Numbered from the stretch's first letter, positions 1 to 9,098 are shown. The stretch is DNA of 54,319 nucleotides from Clostridia bacterium (GCA_017504165.1 JAFVRR010000016.1:1-54319); one strand, 5' to 3'. The notes: generated from the sequence alone by a model not told the origin. Numbers and translations are program-made.

Positions 1-61
1 CTTTAGTTTGCGAGGGGATAGCCGCCACGGCTTAGTGGGCGAACGCAGTTCGATTCGCGTT

Positions 62-96
62 AAAAAATAAAAGAACAACACTTTCTGTGTTGTTCT
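62..96 (-). terminator. Rho-independent terminator of the tRNA-Arg gene
   Basis: A perfect 10-bp inverted repeat (agaacaacac / gtgttgttct, 5-nt loop) lies one or two bases beyond the tRNA CCA. On the minus strand it is followed by a T-rich run (TTTTATTTTTT). The 60 bases further left hold no gene that I can recognise. Confidence 0.85.
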
Positions 97-97
97 A

Positions 98-172
98 TGG
101 TACCCGCAACGGGAATCGAACCCATAACTAGCCCTTAGGAGGGGCTTATTATATCCATTTAACTATACAGGC
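98..172 (-). tRNA. tRNA-Arg (anticodon CCT)
   Basis: Read on the minus strand this is a complete 75-nt cloverleaf including an encoded CCA. A seven-pair acceptor stem (with G-U pairs) ends in ACCA. The anticodon stem AGCCC/GGGCT carries the loop CTCCTAA, giving anticodon CCT at plus positions 137-139, which decodes AGG. The T-arm has the loop TTCGATT between ATGGG and CCCGT. A strong terminator follows directly. The identity rests on the anticodon. Confidence 0.95.
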
Positions 173-288
173 AAATATTTAACTACTAAGGCTTTTATAA
201 AAAACTTTCGGTAGGTAAATATTAACACATTTTTTAATAAATATCAAATGATTTTATTGTAAATTATTCAAATTATAGGTGAATATTA

Positions 289-2055
289 ATGAAAACGCTA
301 GACGAAATTTTATTAGAGGTTGAAAAACCGTCAAGATACATAGGTGGAGAATACGGCGAGCCCGACTTAACTGAAGGCGCGTTTAATTATTGCGTATGTT
401 TTCCAGACGTATACGAAGTTGCTATGAGCAATTTAGGTATTCGCATTGTAAACGAAGTAATAAACAACGTAGAAGGCGCGTCAGCCGATAGATGTTACGC
501 TCCGTGGCCGGACTTTGGCAATAGGCTTAAAGAAAACGGCATACCACTTTACTCTTTAGGTCTTAAAAAACCTTTAAAAGATTTTGATATGGTGGGTTTT
601 TCACTTCAATACGAAATGAGTTACACCACAATTTTATATATGCTAGATTTAGCGGGAATTCCACTTCTTAGTAAAGATAGGGGCGATAATTACCCTATAA
701 TTCAAGGTGGCGGACCTTGTGCTTGCAATCCAGAGCCACTTGCCGACTTTTTTGATTTATTCGTAATAGGTGACGGCGAAGATTCAATGCGCGAACTTGC
801 TAAGCTTGGCGTTAAGGTTAAAGATAAGAAAGAGTTTTTAGAAAAAGCCTCTAAAATTAAAGGTGTGTACGTGCCGTCTTTAACTTATCCTATATATAAC
901 GGCGATAAAATTATCGAATTTAAGGGCGAAAAGGTAGAAAAAGCCTTTTGTTTAGACCTTGAAAACGCGGTATTTCCACACACTCAAGCGGTGGGCAATA
1001 TCGAGGCGGTGCACGATAGAGCGGTAATTGAAGTTATGCGCGGATGCTACCGCGGTTGCAGGTTTTGTCAAGCGGGATTTTTATACCGCCCGGTAAGAAA
1101 GAGGAGCGTAGAAAACTTAACTACTACCGCTTGCGATTTAATACGAAACACCGGTTTTGAAACGGTTAGTATGAACAGTTTATCGACGGGCGATTATCCA
1201 GACCTTAAACTTCTTTTAAAGAATTTAAAAGATAGTTTACCAAAAAATACAAACGTCGCTTTACCGTCGCTTAGAATTGACAGTTTTGAAGAATATTATG
1301 CTGAAAGCGCAAGGAAAAACAGTTTGACTTTCGCGCCAGAGGCGGGCACGCAAAGACTTCGTGACGTTATTAATAAAGACATAACGGAAGAAGAAATCGA
1401 ACGCGGAGCGGAAAAGGCGTTCAATTTAGGTTTTTCGGCAATAAAACTTTACTTTATGATGGGCTTGCCTACTGAAGTTGACGAAGATATCGAAGGTATT
1501 TGTAAAATTGTAGAGAAAATAAGGGAAATTTACTCTCAAAATCCTAAACAACTTCGCGCGCTTAGAATTAACGTGAGTTTATCCACCTTTATTCCAAAGC
1601 CTTTTACTCCGTTTGAGTGGGAAAGGTTTATTTCTCGTGAAGAAGTTGAGCATAAACTAGATATAGTTAAAAAGAAATTGTTCTTAAAAGGCGTTTCGGT
1701 TAGTTGGAACGACTACGAATTGTCGTTAATGGAGGCGGTTTTAGCGCGTGGCGACAGAAAGGTTGGGAAAGTTATTTTAAACGCGTATAATAACGGCGCA
1801 ATTTTTGATAGTTGGTCGGAGTATTTTAAGTTTGAAAACTGGGACAAGGCTTTTAAAGACGCGGGCGTTTCATCCGATAGTTATACTAGCGAATTTAACG
1901 AAGAAGACATTTTGGCTTGGGATTTTATAGATATAGGAATAACTAAAAAATTCCTACTTAAAGAAAGGCACAAGGCGTACAATAACGAGTGCACGGGCGG
2001 TTGCCAAAGCGGATGCAAAGGTTGTGGACTTCAAGGCAGGTGTGATATAAAATGA
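289..2055 (+). CDS. B12-binding domain/radical SAM protein (TIGR03960-type)
   Basis: This is a 588-residue radical SAM protein. The N-terminal third looks like a degenerate B12-binding fold. The radical SAM cluster motif CxxxCxxC is at Cys253, Cys257 and Cys260 (GCYRGCRFC). The C-terminus carries a cysteine-rich tail (CTGGCQSGCKGCGLQGRC), which could hold a second cluster. The family is recognised by its constant pairing with a DUF2344 protein and RNase E/G, and both follow here. The 4-nt overlap with the next start implies translational coupling. The substrate is unknown; a tRNA- or ribosome-related modification is an inference from the neighbours only. Confidence 0.88.
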   Translation: MKTLDEILLEVEKPSRYIGGEYGEPDLTEGAFNYCVCFPDVYEVAMSNLGIRIVNEVINNVEGASADRCYAPWPDFGNRLKENGIPLYSLGLKKPLKDFDMVGFSLQYEMSYTTILYMLDLAGIPLLSKDRGDNYPIIQGGGPCACNPEPLADFFDLFVIGDGEDSMRELAKLGVKVKDKKEFLEKASKIKGVYVPSLTYPIYNGDKIIEFKGEKVEKAFCLDLENAVFPHTQAVGNIEAVHDRAVIEVMRGCYRGCRFCQAGFLYRPVRKRSVENLTTTACDLIRNTGFETVSMNSLSTGDYPDLKLLLKNLKDSLPKNTNVALPSLRIDSFEEYYAESARKNSLTFAPEAGTQRLRDVINKDITEEEIERGAEKAFNLGFSAIKLYFMMGLPTEVDEDIEGICKIVEKIREIYSQNPKQLRALRINVSLSTFIPKPFTPFEWERFISREEVEHKLDIVKKKLFLKGVSVSWNDYELSLMEAVLARGDRKVGKVILNAYNNGAIFDSWSEYFKFENWDKAFKDAGVSSDSYTSEFNEEDILAWDFIDIGITKKFLLKERHKAYNNECTGGCQSGCKGCGLQGRCDIK

Positions 2056-2669
2056 TACTAATTAGATATTCAAAACTAAAAGGCGCGGAGTTTATTCCAC
2101 ACTTAGACACGTTAAAACACCTAACCAAAATTTTAAGGCGTGCGGAAATAAAGGTAAACTATTCTAAAGGTTTTAGCCCGCATATCTTAATGTTTATGAG
2201 TTCGCCAATAGCACTAGGACTTAAAAGCGAGAGCGAATACGTCTTTATCGATACCGAAGAAAATGCGGAAACTTTTTTAGAAAAGTTTAACAAATTTTCC
2301 CCAAAAGGTATCAAATGCGAAGAGGCGTACAACACGAATAAAAAGGTAAATATCGCGTGTGATATTGTCGACGCTACTTATTATATTGACGGAATTAACC
2401 CTTTTGACGTAAACGAAATTTTAAACTTAAAAGAGTTAAAAATTATAGATAAAAAGGGCAATGAAAGAGAAGTTAGGGATAAAATTATAAGCCTTAAATT
2501 TGACAAAAACACGCTTATAGCGCGATTAAAGTTTGGTAACGACACGTTACGCCCAGATTACTTGGCGGTAAAATTAAAAGAACTTTACGGCGCTAATCAT
2601 ATCAATATTTTAAAAAAATCAGTAAGGTTTAAAGGCGATAAAACAGCAAAAGAATACTTGGAGAGTTAG
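2052..2669 (+). CDS. DUF2344 (TIGR03936) protein, partner of the radical SAM protein
   Basis: This 205-residue protein opens with MILIRYSKLKGAEFIPHLDTLKHLTKILRRAEI, the typical start of the TIGR03936/DUF2344 family (YSK-x-G...FxSHLDxxR...RRAxxPxxYSxGFxPxP pattern). It overlaps the upstream radical SAM gene by 4 nt and is followed after 2 nt by RNase E/G, so the three form one operon. In some lineages the domain is fused to the radical SAM protein. The molecular function has not been established. The length is usual for the family. Confidence 0.88.
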   Translation: MILIRYSKLKGAEFIPHLDTLKHLTKILRRAEIKVNYSKGFSPHILMFMSSPIALGLKSESEYVFIDTEENAETFLEKFNKFSPKGIKCEEAYNTNKKVNIACDIVDATYYIDGINPFDVNEILNLKELKIIDKKGNEREVRDKIISLKFDKNTLIARLKFGNDTLRPDYLAVKLKELYGANHINILKKSVRFKGDKTAKEYLES

Positions 2670-2671
2670 AA

Positions 2672-4165
2672 ATGTCTATCAATTTGTTTTTAGATAATAT
2701 AGGTGGTAATACTATAGCAGCGCTTGCCGACGGCAAACGCCTTTTAGAGTACCACATAGAAAAATCGAATGCTAACCAAATTGTCGGCAATATCTATAAG
2801 GGAAGAGTAGAAACGGTCATTAGCGGTATGCAAGCGGCGTTTGTTAACGTGGGGCTTCAAAAAAACGGATACTTATACGTTGGCGATACTTTAATTGATA
2901 AAAGTTTACTTGGCGACGGCGATATTCCTACCACTTTAGACATTAAAGAAGGGGATGAAATTATGGTGCAAGCGGTGAAAGACCCGTCCGGCACTAAAGG
3001 CGCAAGGCTTTCAACTTATTTATCGCTTGCGGGCAAGTACGTCGTGTACGCTCCTTCGCTTAAAAATTGTAGCGTTTCTAGAAAAATTACCGACGAAGAA
3101 ACTAAAGAAAGGCTTATTACTATGCTTGATAAAATCAAGCGTAAACAAGGCGGTTTTATTGCAAGGACAGCGTCGGAATACGCAAAGCCTAGCGAAATTA
3201 AAATCGAGGCGAAAAATCTACTTTCTCAATACGAAGAAATCTTAAAAAACTACGAAAAAGTTAGCGTTGGCGATGAAGTTTACTCTGAAAGCGACCTAGT
3301 TATGAGAATGGTGCGCGACGTCGTTACGACTGACGTTGAAAAGATAATCGTAGCCGATAAAAAGATTTACGAAAGGCTTAGAAAACTACCTAAAACGCGT
3401 GAAAAAATCATTAAAAATAAGTTAGAGTTTTATAACGGTAAGCAAGACCTTTTTAAAACGTACGGCTTAGAAGAAGACGTTGAATCTCTTCTTCATAACA
3501 GGGTAAATTTGTCTACGGGCGCTTATTTAATTATTGATAAAACAGAGGCGTTAACGGTTATTGACGTAAATACGGGTAGTTTTATAGGCGAAGAAAAACT
3601 TGAAGATACCGTATTTAAAACAAATATTTTAGCAGCGGAAGAAATTGCAAGGCAAGTAAGGCTTAGAAATATAGGCGGAATAGTCGTTGTCGATTTTATC
3701 GATATGGACAGCGACGAGCACCGCGAAAAACTACTTGAAACACTTGAAGAACACCTTAAAAAAGATAGGCTTAAATGTAACGTTATCGGTATGACTGGGC
3801 TTGGTATAGTTCAGTTTACAAGAAGGAAAAAACGCAAGGAATTATCGGCGTTTTTGAATAAACCTTGCCCGTATTGTAAAGGCGACGGTAGGGTGCTTTC
3901 CGACGACTACGTAGCGATGAAAATCAGAACGGGACTACTTGATTTATTCTCTAGCGATTTTAAATCCGCAATAATAGATTTAAACGTCGACGTGTGCCAT
4001 TATATTTTAGAAAAAGGCGCTCTCAAAAAGGATATAGAAAAGTACTTTATAGGAAAGAGAATTTATCTCGTTCCGCATAAAACTTATCATCAAGAATTCT
4101 TTAAAATTAAAGGGGATAACGCGGAAGTGTTAAGTGTTCCCGATAACGCCGTTTTATTATATTAA
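2672..4165 (+). CDS. rng: Ribonuclease E/G family protein
   Basis: This is a 497-residue endoribonuclease of the RNase G (short) type. An S1-like segment near residues 35-110 (GNIYKGRVETVISGMQAAFVNVG) is followed by the catalytic domain. The metal-binding aspartates are in TVIDVNTGSF and VVVDFIDMDSDEHR. The zinc-link CPYC that supports dimerisation in the RNase E/G family is present (NKPCPYCKGDGR). The RNase E C-terminal scaffold is absent. It lies 2 nt after the DUF2344 gene, with GAGAG upstream as ribosome binding site. The role is presumably rRNA and mRNA processing. Confidence 0.93.
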   Translation: MSINLFLDNIGGNTIAALADGKRLLEYHIEKSNANQIVGNIYKGRVETVISGMQAAFVNVGLQKNGYLYVGDTLIDKSLLGDGDIPTTLDIKEGDEIMVQAVKDPSGTKGARLSTYLSLAGKYVVYAPSLKNCSVSRKITDEETKERLITMLDKIKRKQGGFIARTASEYAKPSEIKIEAKNLLSQYEEILKNYEKVSVGDEVYSESDLVMRMVRDVVTTDVEKIIVADKKIYERLRKLPKTREKIIKNKLEFYNGKQDLFKTYGLEEDVESLLHNRVNLSTGAYLIIDKTEALTVIDVNTGSFIGEEKLEDTVFKTNILAAEEIARQVRLRNIGGIVVVDFIDMDSDEHREKLLETLEEHLKKDRLKCNVIGMTGLGIVQFTRRKKRKELSAFLNKPCPYCKGDGRVLSDDYVAMKIRTGLLDLFSSDFKSAIIDLNVDVCHYILEKGALKKDIEKYFIGKRIYLVPHKTYHQEFFKIKGDNAEVLSVPDNAVLLY

Positions 4166-4196
4166 ATATAGGTAAAATAAAACTAGTTAAAAATCG

Positions 4197-4225
4197 TTGA
4201 CAATTTAAAATTATTTATATATAAT
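4197..4225 (+). promoter_or_regulatory. Sigma-A promoter of the rpsF-ssb-rpsR operon
   Basis: A consensus -35 TTGACA (4197-4202) and a consensus -10 TATAAT (4220-4225) are separated by exactly 17 nt. The transcript would begin near 4232, which leaves an 85-nt leader before rpsF. Confidence 0.88.
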
Positions 4226-4233
4226 TATATCAT

Positions 4234-4310
4234 CGCTTTTGCGATATGCGACTTTTTGTCGCCAAACCTTGAATACGGGTTAGTCGTATTCCAATAAGTC
4301 CAGGAGGTTA
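4234..4310 (+). promoter_or_regulatory. Structured rpsF leader, possible S6:S18 autoregulatory site
   Basis: Two hairpins fit the leader: gcgac/gtcgc at 4248-4262, and gaatacg/cgtattc at 4271-4291 with a GG-containing loop. They are followed by the ribosome binding site AGGAGG (4302-4307). In many bacteria the S6:S18 complex represses its own operon through a leader hairpin. The position fits that, but I did not match the published consensus base by base, so the regulatory reading is inference. Confidence 0.45.
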
Positions 4311-4316
4311 AACAAT

Positions 4317-4598
4317 ATGAAAAAGTATGAAATGCTCTACATTTTATCTACTAAGCTTGCTGACGAAGTTAGAGACGGTATCGTTAATAAATTCGAAACA
4401 GTTGTAAGCGAAAATGGTGGTAAGGTTGAGAAGGTTGACAAACAAGGTGTTAAAAAACTTGCATACCCAATCAACTATGAAGCAGAAGGCTACTATGTTC
4501 TCATGACTTTCGAATGTGACGTTAACTTAGTTGACGAACTTAAGAGAGTTGCTCGTATTACAGACGGCATTTTGAGAAGATTGATTACAAGAGCGTAA
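4317..4598 (+). CDS. rpsF: 30S ribosomal protein S6
   Basis: This 93-residue protein has the S6 signature start MKKYEMLYILSTKLADEVRDGIVNKFETVV and the central KLAYPINYEAEGYYVLMTFE strand. It is the first gene of the classical rpsF-ssb-rpsR operon and is preceded by a perfect AGGAGG. S6 binds 16S rRNA together with S18 in the platform of the small subunit. Confidence 0.97.
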   Translation: MKKYEMLYILSTKLADEVRDGIVNKFETVVSENGGKVEKVDKQGVKKLAYPINYEAEGYYVLMTFECDVNLVDELKRVARITDGILRRLITRA

Positions 4599-4613
4599 TC
4601 TAAAGGAGAATAT

Positions 4614-5018
4614 ATGAATAAGGTTTATTTAATAGGAAATCTCACGAGAGACCCAGAATTATCAGAAACTTCTACAGGCGTTGCTTTTTGTCGTTTTTCA
4701 ATTGCCGTTAACCGCGCTTTTGCAGGTGTTGACGGAACTCGTGAAGCGGATTTTTTCAACATTACCGTTTGGAGAAATCAAGCGGAAAACTGCGGTAAAT
4801 ATTTAAAGAAAGGTAGCAAAGTTGCTATCGTTGGTTCTTTACAAAACCGCACTTATGATGACAAAGACGGCAACAGAAGAACGGTTACTGATATCGTTGC
4901 AAGCGAAGTTGAATTTTTATCAACGGGTGGTCAACGTGAAAACGGTGAGATTGCTCCCGTTAAAAAGGAACAACTTCAATTAGAAGAAGTTGAAAACGAT
5001 GACAATTTACCATTTTAA
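4614..5018 (+). CDS. ssb: Single-stranded DNA-binding protein
   Basis: This 134-residue protein has an N-terminal OB fold (MNKVYLIGNLTRDPELSETSTGVAFCRFSIAVNR) covering about residues 1-105. A short linker leads to the conserved acidic tip DDNLPF, which recruits partner proteins in replication and repair. It lies between rpsF and rpsR, as in most Firmicutes, with AAGGAG ahead of the ATG. The linker is short for a Firmicute SSB. Confidence 0.96.
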   Translation: MNKVYLIGNLTRDPELSETSTGVAFCRFSIAVNRAFAGVDGTREADFFNITVWRNQAENCGKYLKKGSKVAIVGSLQNRTYDDKDGNRRTVTDIVASEVEFLSTGGQRENGEIAPVKKEQLQLEEVENDDNLPF

Positions 5019-5033
5019 AAAGGAGATAGAATA

Positions 5034-5285
5034 ATGGAAGAAAAGACCGTTGTGGCTAAAAAGCCAATCAGAAAAGCACCAAGAAGAAAAGTATGTGCTT
5101 TTTGTGTAGATAAGGTTGATACTATTGATTATAAAGATATTGCAAAATTAAGAAAGTATATTACTGAAAAGGGTAAAATACTTCCAAGAAGAATGACAGG
5201 TGTTTGTGCACAACACCAAAGAACTCTTGCTAGCGCTATCAAAAGGGCTAGAATTGCTGCTTTATTACCATTCAAAGGTGAATAA
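5034..5285 (+). CDS. rpsR: 30S ribosomal protein S18
   Basis: This 83-residue protein has the S18 core ([53 protein letters not shown]). Cysteines in KVCAFC and GVCAQH point to the zinc-binding (C+) form of S18. It is the last gene of the operon and is followed by a strong terminator. Confidence 0.97.
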   Translation: MEEKTVVAKKPIRKAPRRKVCAFCVDKVDTIDYKDIAKLRKYITEKGKILPRRMTGVCAQHQRTLASAIKRARIAALLPFKGE

Positions 5286-5295
5286 GATTAAATTA

Positions 5296-5326
5296 ACGCG
5301 TGAGTTTAACTCACGCGTTTTTTTTT
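5296..5326 (+). terminator. Terminator of the rpsF operon
   Basis: A 10-bp perfect inverted repeat (acgcgtgagt / actcacgcgt, 3-nt loop) is followed by a run of nine T. Confidence 0.93.
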
Positions 5327-5332
5327 AAACTA

Positions 5333-5366
5333 AAAGCGTTGCTATTTAGCAACGCTTTATTTTTTA
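5333..5366. terminator. Second hairpin between convergent rpsR and cysK, probably bidirectional
   Basis: A 12-bp inverted repeat (aaagcgttgcta / tagcaacgcttt, 2-nt loop) has a T-rich run on the plus side (ttattttttatt) and a weaker one on the minus side. It sits right behind the cysK stop codon and so ends cysK transcription while backing up the rpsF-operon terminator. Confidence 0.75.
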
Positions 5367-6293
5367 TTCAAACGCCTCGGTTGATAGGTATCTATCGCCC
5401 GTATCGGGAAGAATAACTACTATATTTTTATTCTTATTTTCTTCCTTTTTAGCAAGTTCAATGCCTGCAAATAGCGTAGCGCCCGAACTAATGCCGACGA
5501 GTACGCCTTCCGTTTTACCTAGTAAACGCAAAGTATTATAGGCATCTTCTTCCTTTACCAACATTATTTCATCGTAAACGGCGGTATCAAGCGTTTTAGG
5601 AACAAAGTTAGCGCCTATTCCTTGTATATTATGCGCGCCCGCGTAACCTTTAGATAAAAGTGGAGAGTTAAACGGCTCTACCGCAACGACTTTAACGCCG
5701 TCAATTTTTTCTTTTAAATATTTCCCCGTACCCGAAATAGTACCGCCAGTTCCGACGCTAGATACTAAAATATCTACTTTGCCGTCTAAATCGTTATAAA
5801 TTTCAGGCCCCGTTGTTAAATAGTGGGCTAGTGGGTTAGAAGGGTTTTCAAATTGCCCCGCGATAATCGCGCCAGGGGTTTGTTTTTTAATCTCTTCCGC
5901 TTTTTCTATTGCCCCTTTCATACCAAGTTTGCCGTCGGTCAAAATTACTTCTGCGCCGTACGCTTTCATAAGTTTAATTCGTTCTACGGACATACTATTA
6001 GGCATAACGATAACCGCTTTATACCCGCGCGACGCACAAACTAGCGCTAAACCTATACCCGTGTTGCCGGAAGTTGGCTCGATAATAACGGTGTCTTTAG
6101 TTATAAGACCGTTTTTTTCATAGTCTTCAATCATTTTAAAGGCAACTCTATCTTTAATAGAGCCCGCAGGGTTAAAAAGTTCAAGTTTAGCAAATAAATT
6201 AGCCTTTAAGTTTTGCGATTTTATAATATTGTTAAGTTTAAGAAGTGGTGTTGCCCCGATAAGTTCGGTGGCGGAATTATAAAATTTATTCAT
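5364..6293 (-). CDS. cysK: Cysteine synthase A (O-acetylserine sulfhydrylase)
   Basis: This is a 309-residue fold-type II PLP enzyme. It makes L-cysteine from O-acetylserine and sulfide in the cytoplasm. The PLP lysine is Lys47 in NPAGSIKDR. The substrate-binding loop PTSGNTG and the phosphate-binding GTGGTISGTG loop are intact. The length is normal for CysK. The serine acetyltransferase that supplies its substrate (cysE) lies at 9841 in a separate T-box-controlled operon. No strong ribosome binding site precedes the ATG. CysM or a cystathionine-type enzyme is less likely given the CysK-like motifs. Confidence 0.93.
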   Translation of the reverse strand: MNKFYNSATELIGATPLLKLNNIIKSQNLKANLFAKLELFNPAGSIKDRVAFKMIEDYEKNGLITKDTVIIEPTSGNTGIGLALVCASRGYKAVIVMPNSMSVERIKLMKAYGAEVILTDGKLGMKGAIEKAEEIKKQTPGAIIAGQFENPSNPLAHYLTTGPEIYNDLDGKVDILVSSVGTGGTISGTGKYLKEKIDGVKVVAVEPFNSPLLSKGYAGAHNIQGIGANFVPKTLDTAVYDEIMLVKEEDAYNTLRLLGKTEGVLVGISSGATLFAGIELAKKEENKNKNIVVILPDTGDRYLSTEAFE

Positions 6294-6360
6294 AACTTAA
6301 GTATAACATAAAAATTATAGTTTGTTAATAGTTTTAATAACTTTTTAAATAGTTTAGATG

Positions 6361-6389
6361 TTGACAAAATTTAGTTTATCATATAAAAT
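6361..6389 (+). promoter_or_regulatory. Sigma-A promoter of rplI
   Basis: TTGACA (6361-6366) is followed after 17 nt by TAAAAT (6384-6389). An overlapping TATAAA at 6382 is an alternative -10. The ribosome binding site AAGGAG follows shortly before the rplI ATG. Confidence 0.75.
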
Positions 6390-6410
6390 TAAGTAAAGGA
6401 GATTATTAGT

Positions 6411-6854
6411 ATGAAAGTTATTTTATTAAAAGACGTAAAAGGGCTTGGCAAAGCGCGTGATATAAAAGAAGTTAGCGACGGATACGCAAGAAACTGCTTA
6501 ATTAAACAAGGTTTAGCAGAAGAGGCAACCGCCGTTAAAATTAACAGCTTAAACATTAAAAAGGGCGCGGAAGAATTCCACCGCCAAGAAGAAATTAAGG
6601 CGCTTAAAGAACAAGCCAAAAACCTTAACGGCAAAAACGTTACTTTAAAAATCAAATGCGGTGAAAACGGCAAGATTTTCGGTTCGGTAACGACTAAAGA
6701 AATTGCCGATGCTATCAACGAGTTAGGCTTTAACGTAGACAAAAAGAAAGTTTTACTTAAAGACGCTATTAAAAACTTAGGCGAATACACGGTAGAAGTT
6801 AAATTCTTACCAGAAGTATTAGCAAAAGTAAAAGTAACCGTAGTTGCGGAATAA
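6411..6854 (+). CDS. rplI: 50S ribosomal protein L9
   Basis: This 147-residue protein begins [36 protein letters not shown], the L9 signature, followed by the long connecting helix and the C-terminal rRNA-binding domain ([17 protein letters not shown]...VDKKKVLL). L9 often follows rpsR in the same operon. Here cysK, on the opposite strand, separates them and rplI has its own promoter and terminator. Confidence 0.97.
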   Translation: MKVILLKDVKGLGKARDIKEVSDGYARNCLIKQGLAEEATAVKINSLNIKKGAEEFHRQEEIKALKEQAKNLNGKNVTLKIKCGENGKIFGSVTTKEIADAINELGFNVDKKKVLLKDAIKNLGEYTVEVKFLPEVLAKVKVTVVAE

Positions 6855-6863
6855 AAAAATAAT

Positions 6864-6895
6864 ACCTTTAGGGCTTACCCTAAAGGTGTTTTTAT
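6864..6895 (+). terminator. Terminator of rplI
   Basis: A 10-bp perfect inverted repeat (acctttaggg / ccctaaaggt, loop ctta) is followed by gtttttattt. It is placed between the convergent rplI and the next minus-strand gene. Confidence 0.9.
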
Positions 6896-7777
6896 TTAAT
6901 CTTTTTTAGTTAAAATGTTTTCGCCGTCAAATACTATAAAACTATAACCCCAACCAAATGGTTTTTTATCTAAAATGTACTTTTTAAATCCGCGTTGCAT
7001 TGAAGTATCTTCAGGGAGCTGTTCGGTAGGCAAGTCTTTTTTAGTACCCCAAATTCTAAACGCAATACCTAAGGTGTCGAACTCTTCGCTACCTACAAGG
7101 TCTACTTCGCGCCTAAAATCGTGGATATTGCCTTTTGGGAAAATTTCTTCGTATTCAGGGAATAAAAACCAAGTATCCGCTTTCATAACGAAAAGTTTAT
7201 CGTTAAAAGTCTTACCCTTAAAGAATTCGTATGCAAGTTTATAAGAGTTTAGCCTTGACGCGCTAGAAAAATCCCCACCCGACGGCATATGTATTCTAGG
7301 AACAACGTCCCCCTTTTTAATATTTGCGCCAAAACCGTTATAGTCGCAAGGGGAAAGGTAGTTAACGTCGTATTGGAAATAGCCAAGCGCAAACCTAGTA
7401 AGGTTAAAAAATCCACGTTGCCATACTTCCGCAGGCGTGCCGACTATTCCGTGAAGGTTTTTACCTTCAATAAATTTTCTTTTAATATCGGTTATCGTGT
7501 TATAGAAAATTTCGTCCGAAATATTATTTTTTTTGTATTCGTTATAAAGTTCTTCCGTTGCAAGAAGTTGAATAACTAGCGATACGGCGGTTTTAGGGTA
7601 ACTTGGGCAAAGAGCGCACGCTTTTTCTATAATATCGTCTTGCGGTTGTTTAGATAAAACGTAATCGCAAGAAAGAGAGTATAATTCTTCTTCGTTATCG
7701 CCTATTATTTTGTTAAATAATTCAAGTTCTTCTAAAAAATCTAACTTTTTAATAATTTCTAGTGTAAATTTTCTCAT
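6896..7777 (-). CDS. Putative acyltransferase (GNAT-like, two-domain N-acyltransferase type)
   Basis: This 293-residue protein resembles the clostridial acyltransferase domain-containing proteins built of an N-terminal helical NAT_N domain (about residues 1-135) and a C-terminal GNAT-like domain. The C-terminal half has the features IHMPSGGDFSSASRLNSYKLAYEFF, LFVMKADTWFLFPEY and the end GWGYSFIVFDGENILTK. The substrate is unknown. It stands alone between rplI and serS on the minus strand, with AGGA five bases before the start. The family call comes from pattern memory and is moderately sure. Confidence 0.6.
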   Translation of the reverse strand: MRKFTLEIIKKLDFLEELELFNKIIGDNEEELYSLSCDYVLSKQPQDDIIEKACALCPSYPKTAVSLVIQLLATEELYNEYKKNNISDEIFYNTITDIKRKFIEGKNLHGIVGTPAEVWQRGFFNLTRFALGYFQYDVNYLSPCDYNGFGANIKKGDVVPRIHMPSGGDFSSASRLNSYKLAYEFFKGKTFNDKLFVMKADTWFLFPEYEEIFPKGNIHDFRREVDLVGSEEFDTLGIAFRIWGTKKDLPTEQLPEDTSMQRGFKKYILDKKPFGWGYSFIVFDGENILTKKD

Positions 7778-7814
7778 AATTTCCTACTAAAAAAGGGCTT
7801 AACTCCCTTTTTAA

Positions 7815-9098
7815 TTAAAGTTTAATAACTTCTTGTCCGCCCATAAACGGTCTTAATACTTCAGGTACTGTAATAGAACCGTCTGCATTTTGGTATTGTT
7901 CGATAATAGCAGGGAATACCCTTGAAGTTGCTAAACCCGAACCGTTTAAAGTGTGAACGAAGTTTGTCTTTTTAGTTTCTTTGTTTCTATATCTAGTAGC
8001 GTTTCTTCTCGCTTGATAATCTCTTGCGTTAGAAACGGAAGATACTTCTTTATAAATACCCATTGAAGGAATCCAAACTTCGATATCGTAAGTTCTTGCC
8101 ATTGAAGCAGAGCAGTCGCCCGCTGCAAGTTTAGAAAGTCTAAAGTGAAGGCCTAACTTATCCATAAGCGAGCAAGCCTTGTTAACAAGTTCGTCAAACG
8201 CCTTATCCGAAGTTTCAGGAGTAGTGATTTGTACCATTTCAACCTTGTTGAATTGGTGACCCCTAATCATACCGCGTTCTTCCGCCCTTGCAGAGCCCGC
8301 TTCTTTACGATAGCAAGGAGTGTAAGCAAAGAATTTAAACGGTAACTTATCTTCGTCGATAATTTCGTTTGCGTATAAGTTAACTAGCGCCGTTTCAGCA
8401 GTAGGGAGCATAAATCTATTTTTCTTTCTATCTTCGTCAACGTCAAGCCAGTAAACTTCATCGCTAAATTTAGGGAATTGACCAGCGCCGAAACCACAGT
8501 TATAAGAGAGTTGGTGCGGTGGTAAGATAAATTCGTATCCGTCGTTTAAATGTTCAGAAATAAAGAAATTGAGTAGCGCCCATTCAAGCCTTGCGCCGTC
8601 ACCGCGGTAAGCCCAGAAACCGTTACCCGAAAGTTTAACACCGCGTTCGTAGTCGATAATACCTAAGTTTGTACATAAATCAACGTGGTTTTTAGCCTCA
8701 AAGTCAAATTTTGGCTTTTCGTTGTATTCTTTAACAACTTTGTTGTTTTCCTTTTCGCCTGGAAGTAAATCGTCGTCAGGCATGTTAGGAAGGCAAGCAA
8801 CGAAATCGAAAATTTCGCTTGTAAGTTCGTTAATCTTAGCGTCGCCTTTAGCAATTTCATCACCGAGTTCACGCATCTTTTCAAAGATGTGTTCAACTGG
8901 TAAGCCTTGTTTTTTAAGGCTAGGAATTTCACTAGATACTTTATTTCTTTGCGCTTTTAAACTTTCAATTTCAAATTGTAAAGCGCGTTTTTGTTGGTCT
9001 TTTTTAATAACTTCGTCAAAGTCAACGTCATAGCCTTTTTTAAGTAACCTTTCTTTAACGAGTTGTGGGTTTTCGATTATAAGTTTAATATCAAGCAT
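7815..9098 (-). CDS. serS: Seryl-tRNA synthetase
   Basis: This 427-residue class II synthetase charges tRNA-Ser with serine. The N-terminal coiled-coil tRNA-binding arm spans about residues 28-105 (KKDQQKRALQFEIESLKAQRNKVSSEI). The class II catalytic motifs follow, with motif 2 in CYRKEAGSARAEERGMIRGHQFNKVEM and motif 3 around LNGSGLATSRVFPAIIEQYQ. It starts with a good TAGGAG site and is divergent from the cysE-cysS operon. No T-box is visible in its short leader, in contrast to the cys operon next door. Confidence 0.97.
   Translation of the reverse strand: MLDIKLIIENPQLVKERLLKKGYDVDFDEVIKKDQQKRALQFEIESLKAQRNKVSSEIPSLKKQGLPVEHIFEKMRELGDEIAKGDAKINELTSEIFDFVACLPNMPDDDLLPGEKENNKVVKEYNEKPKFDFEAKNHVDLCTNLGIIDYERGVKLSGNGFWAYRGDGARLEWALLNFFISEHLNDGYEFILPPHQLSYNCGFGAGQFPKFSDEVYWLDVDEDRKKNRFMLPTAETALVNLYANEIIDEDKLPFKFFAYTPCYRKEAGSARAEERGMIRGHQFNKVEMVQITTPETSDKAFDELVNKACSLMDKLGLHFRLSKLAAGDCSASMARTYDIEVWIPSMGIYKEVSSVSNARDYQARRNATRYRNKETKKTNFVHTLNGSGLATSRVFPAIIEQYQNADGSITVPEVLRPFMGGQEVIKL

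Noticed and set aside
1..60. Possible gene or repeat end at the left window border
   Set aside because: Only 60 bases are available. Small inverted segments are present but neither a frame nor an RNA can be supported.
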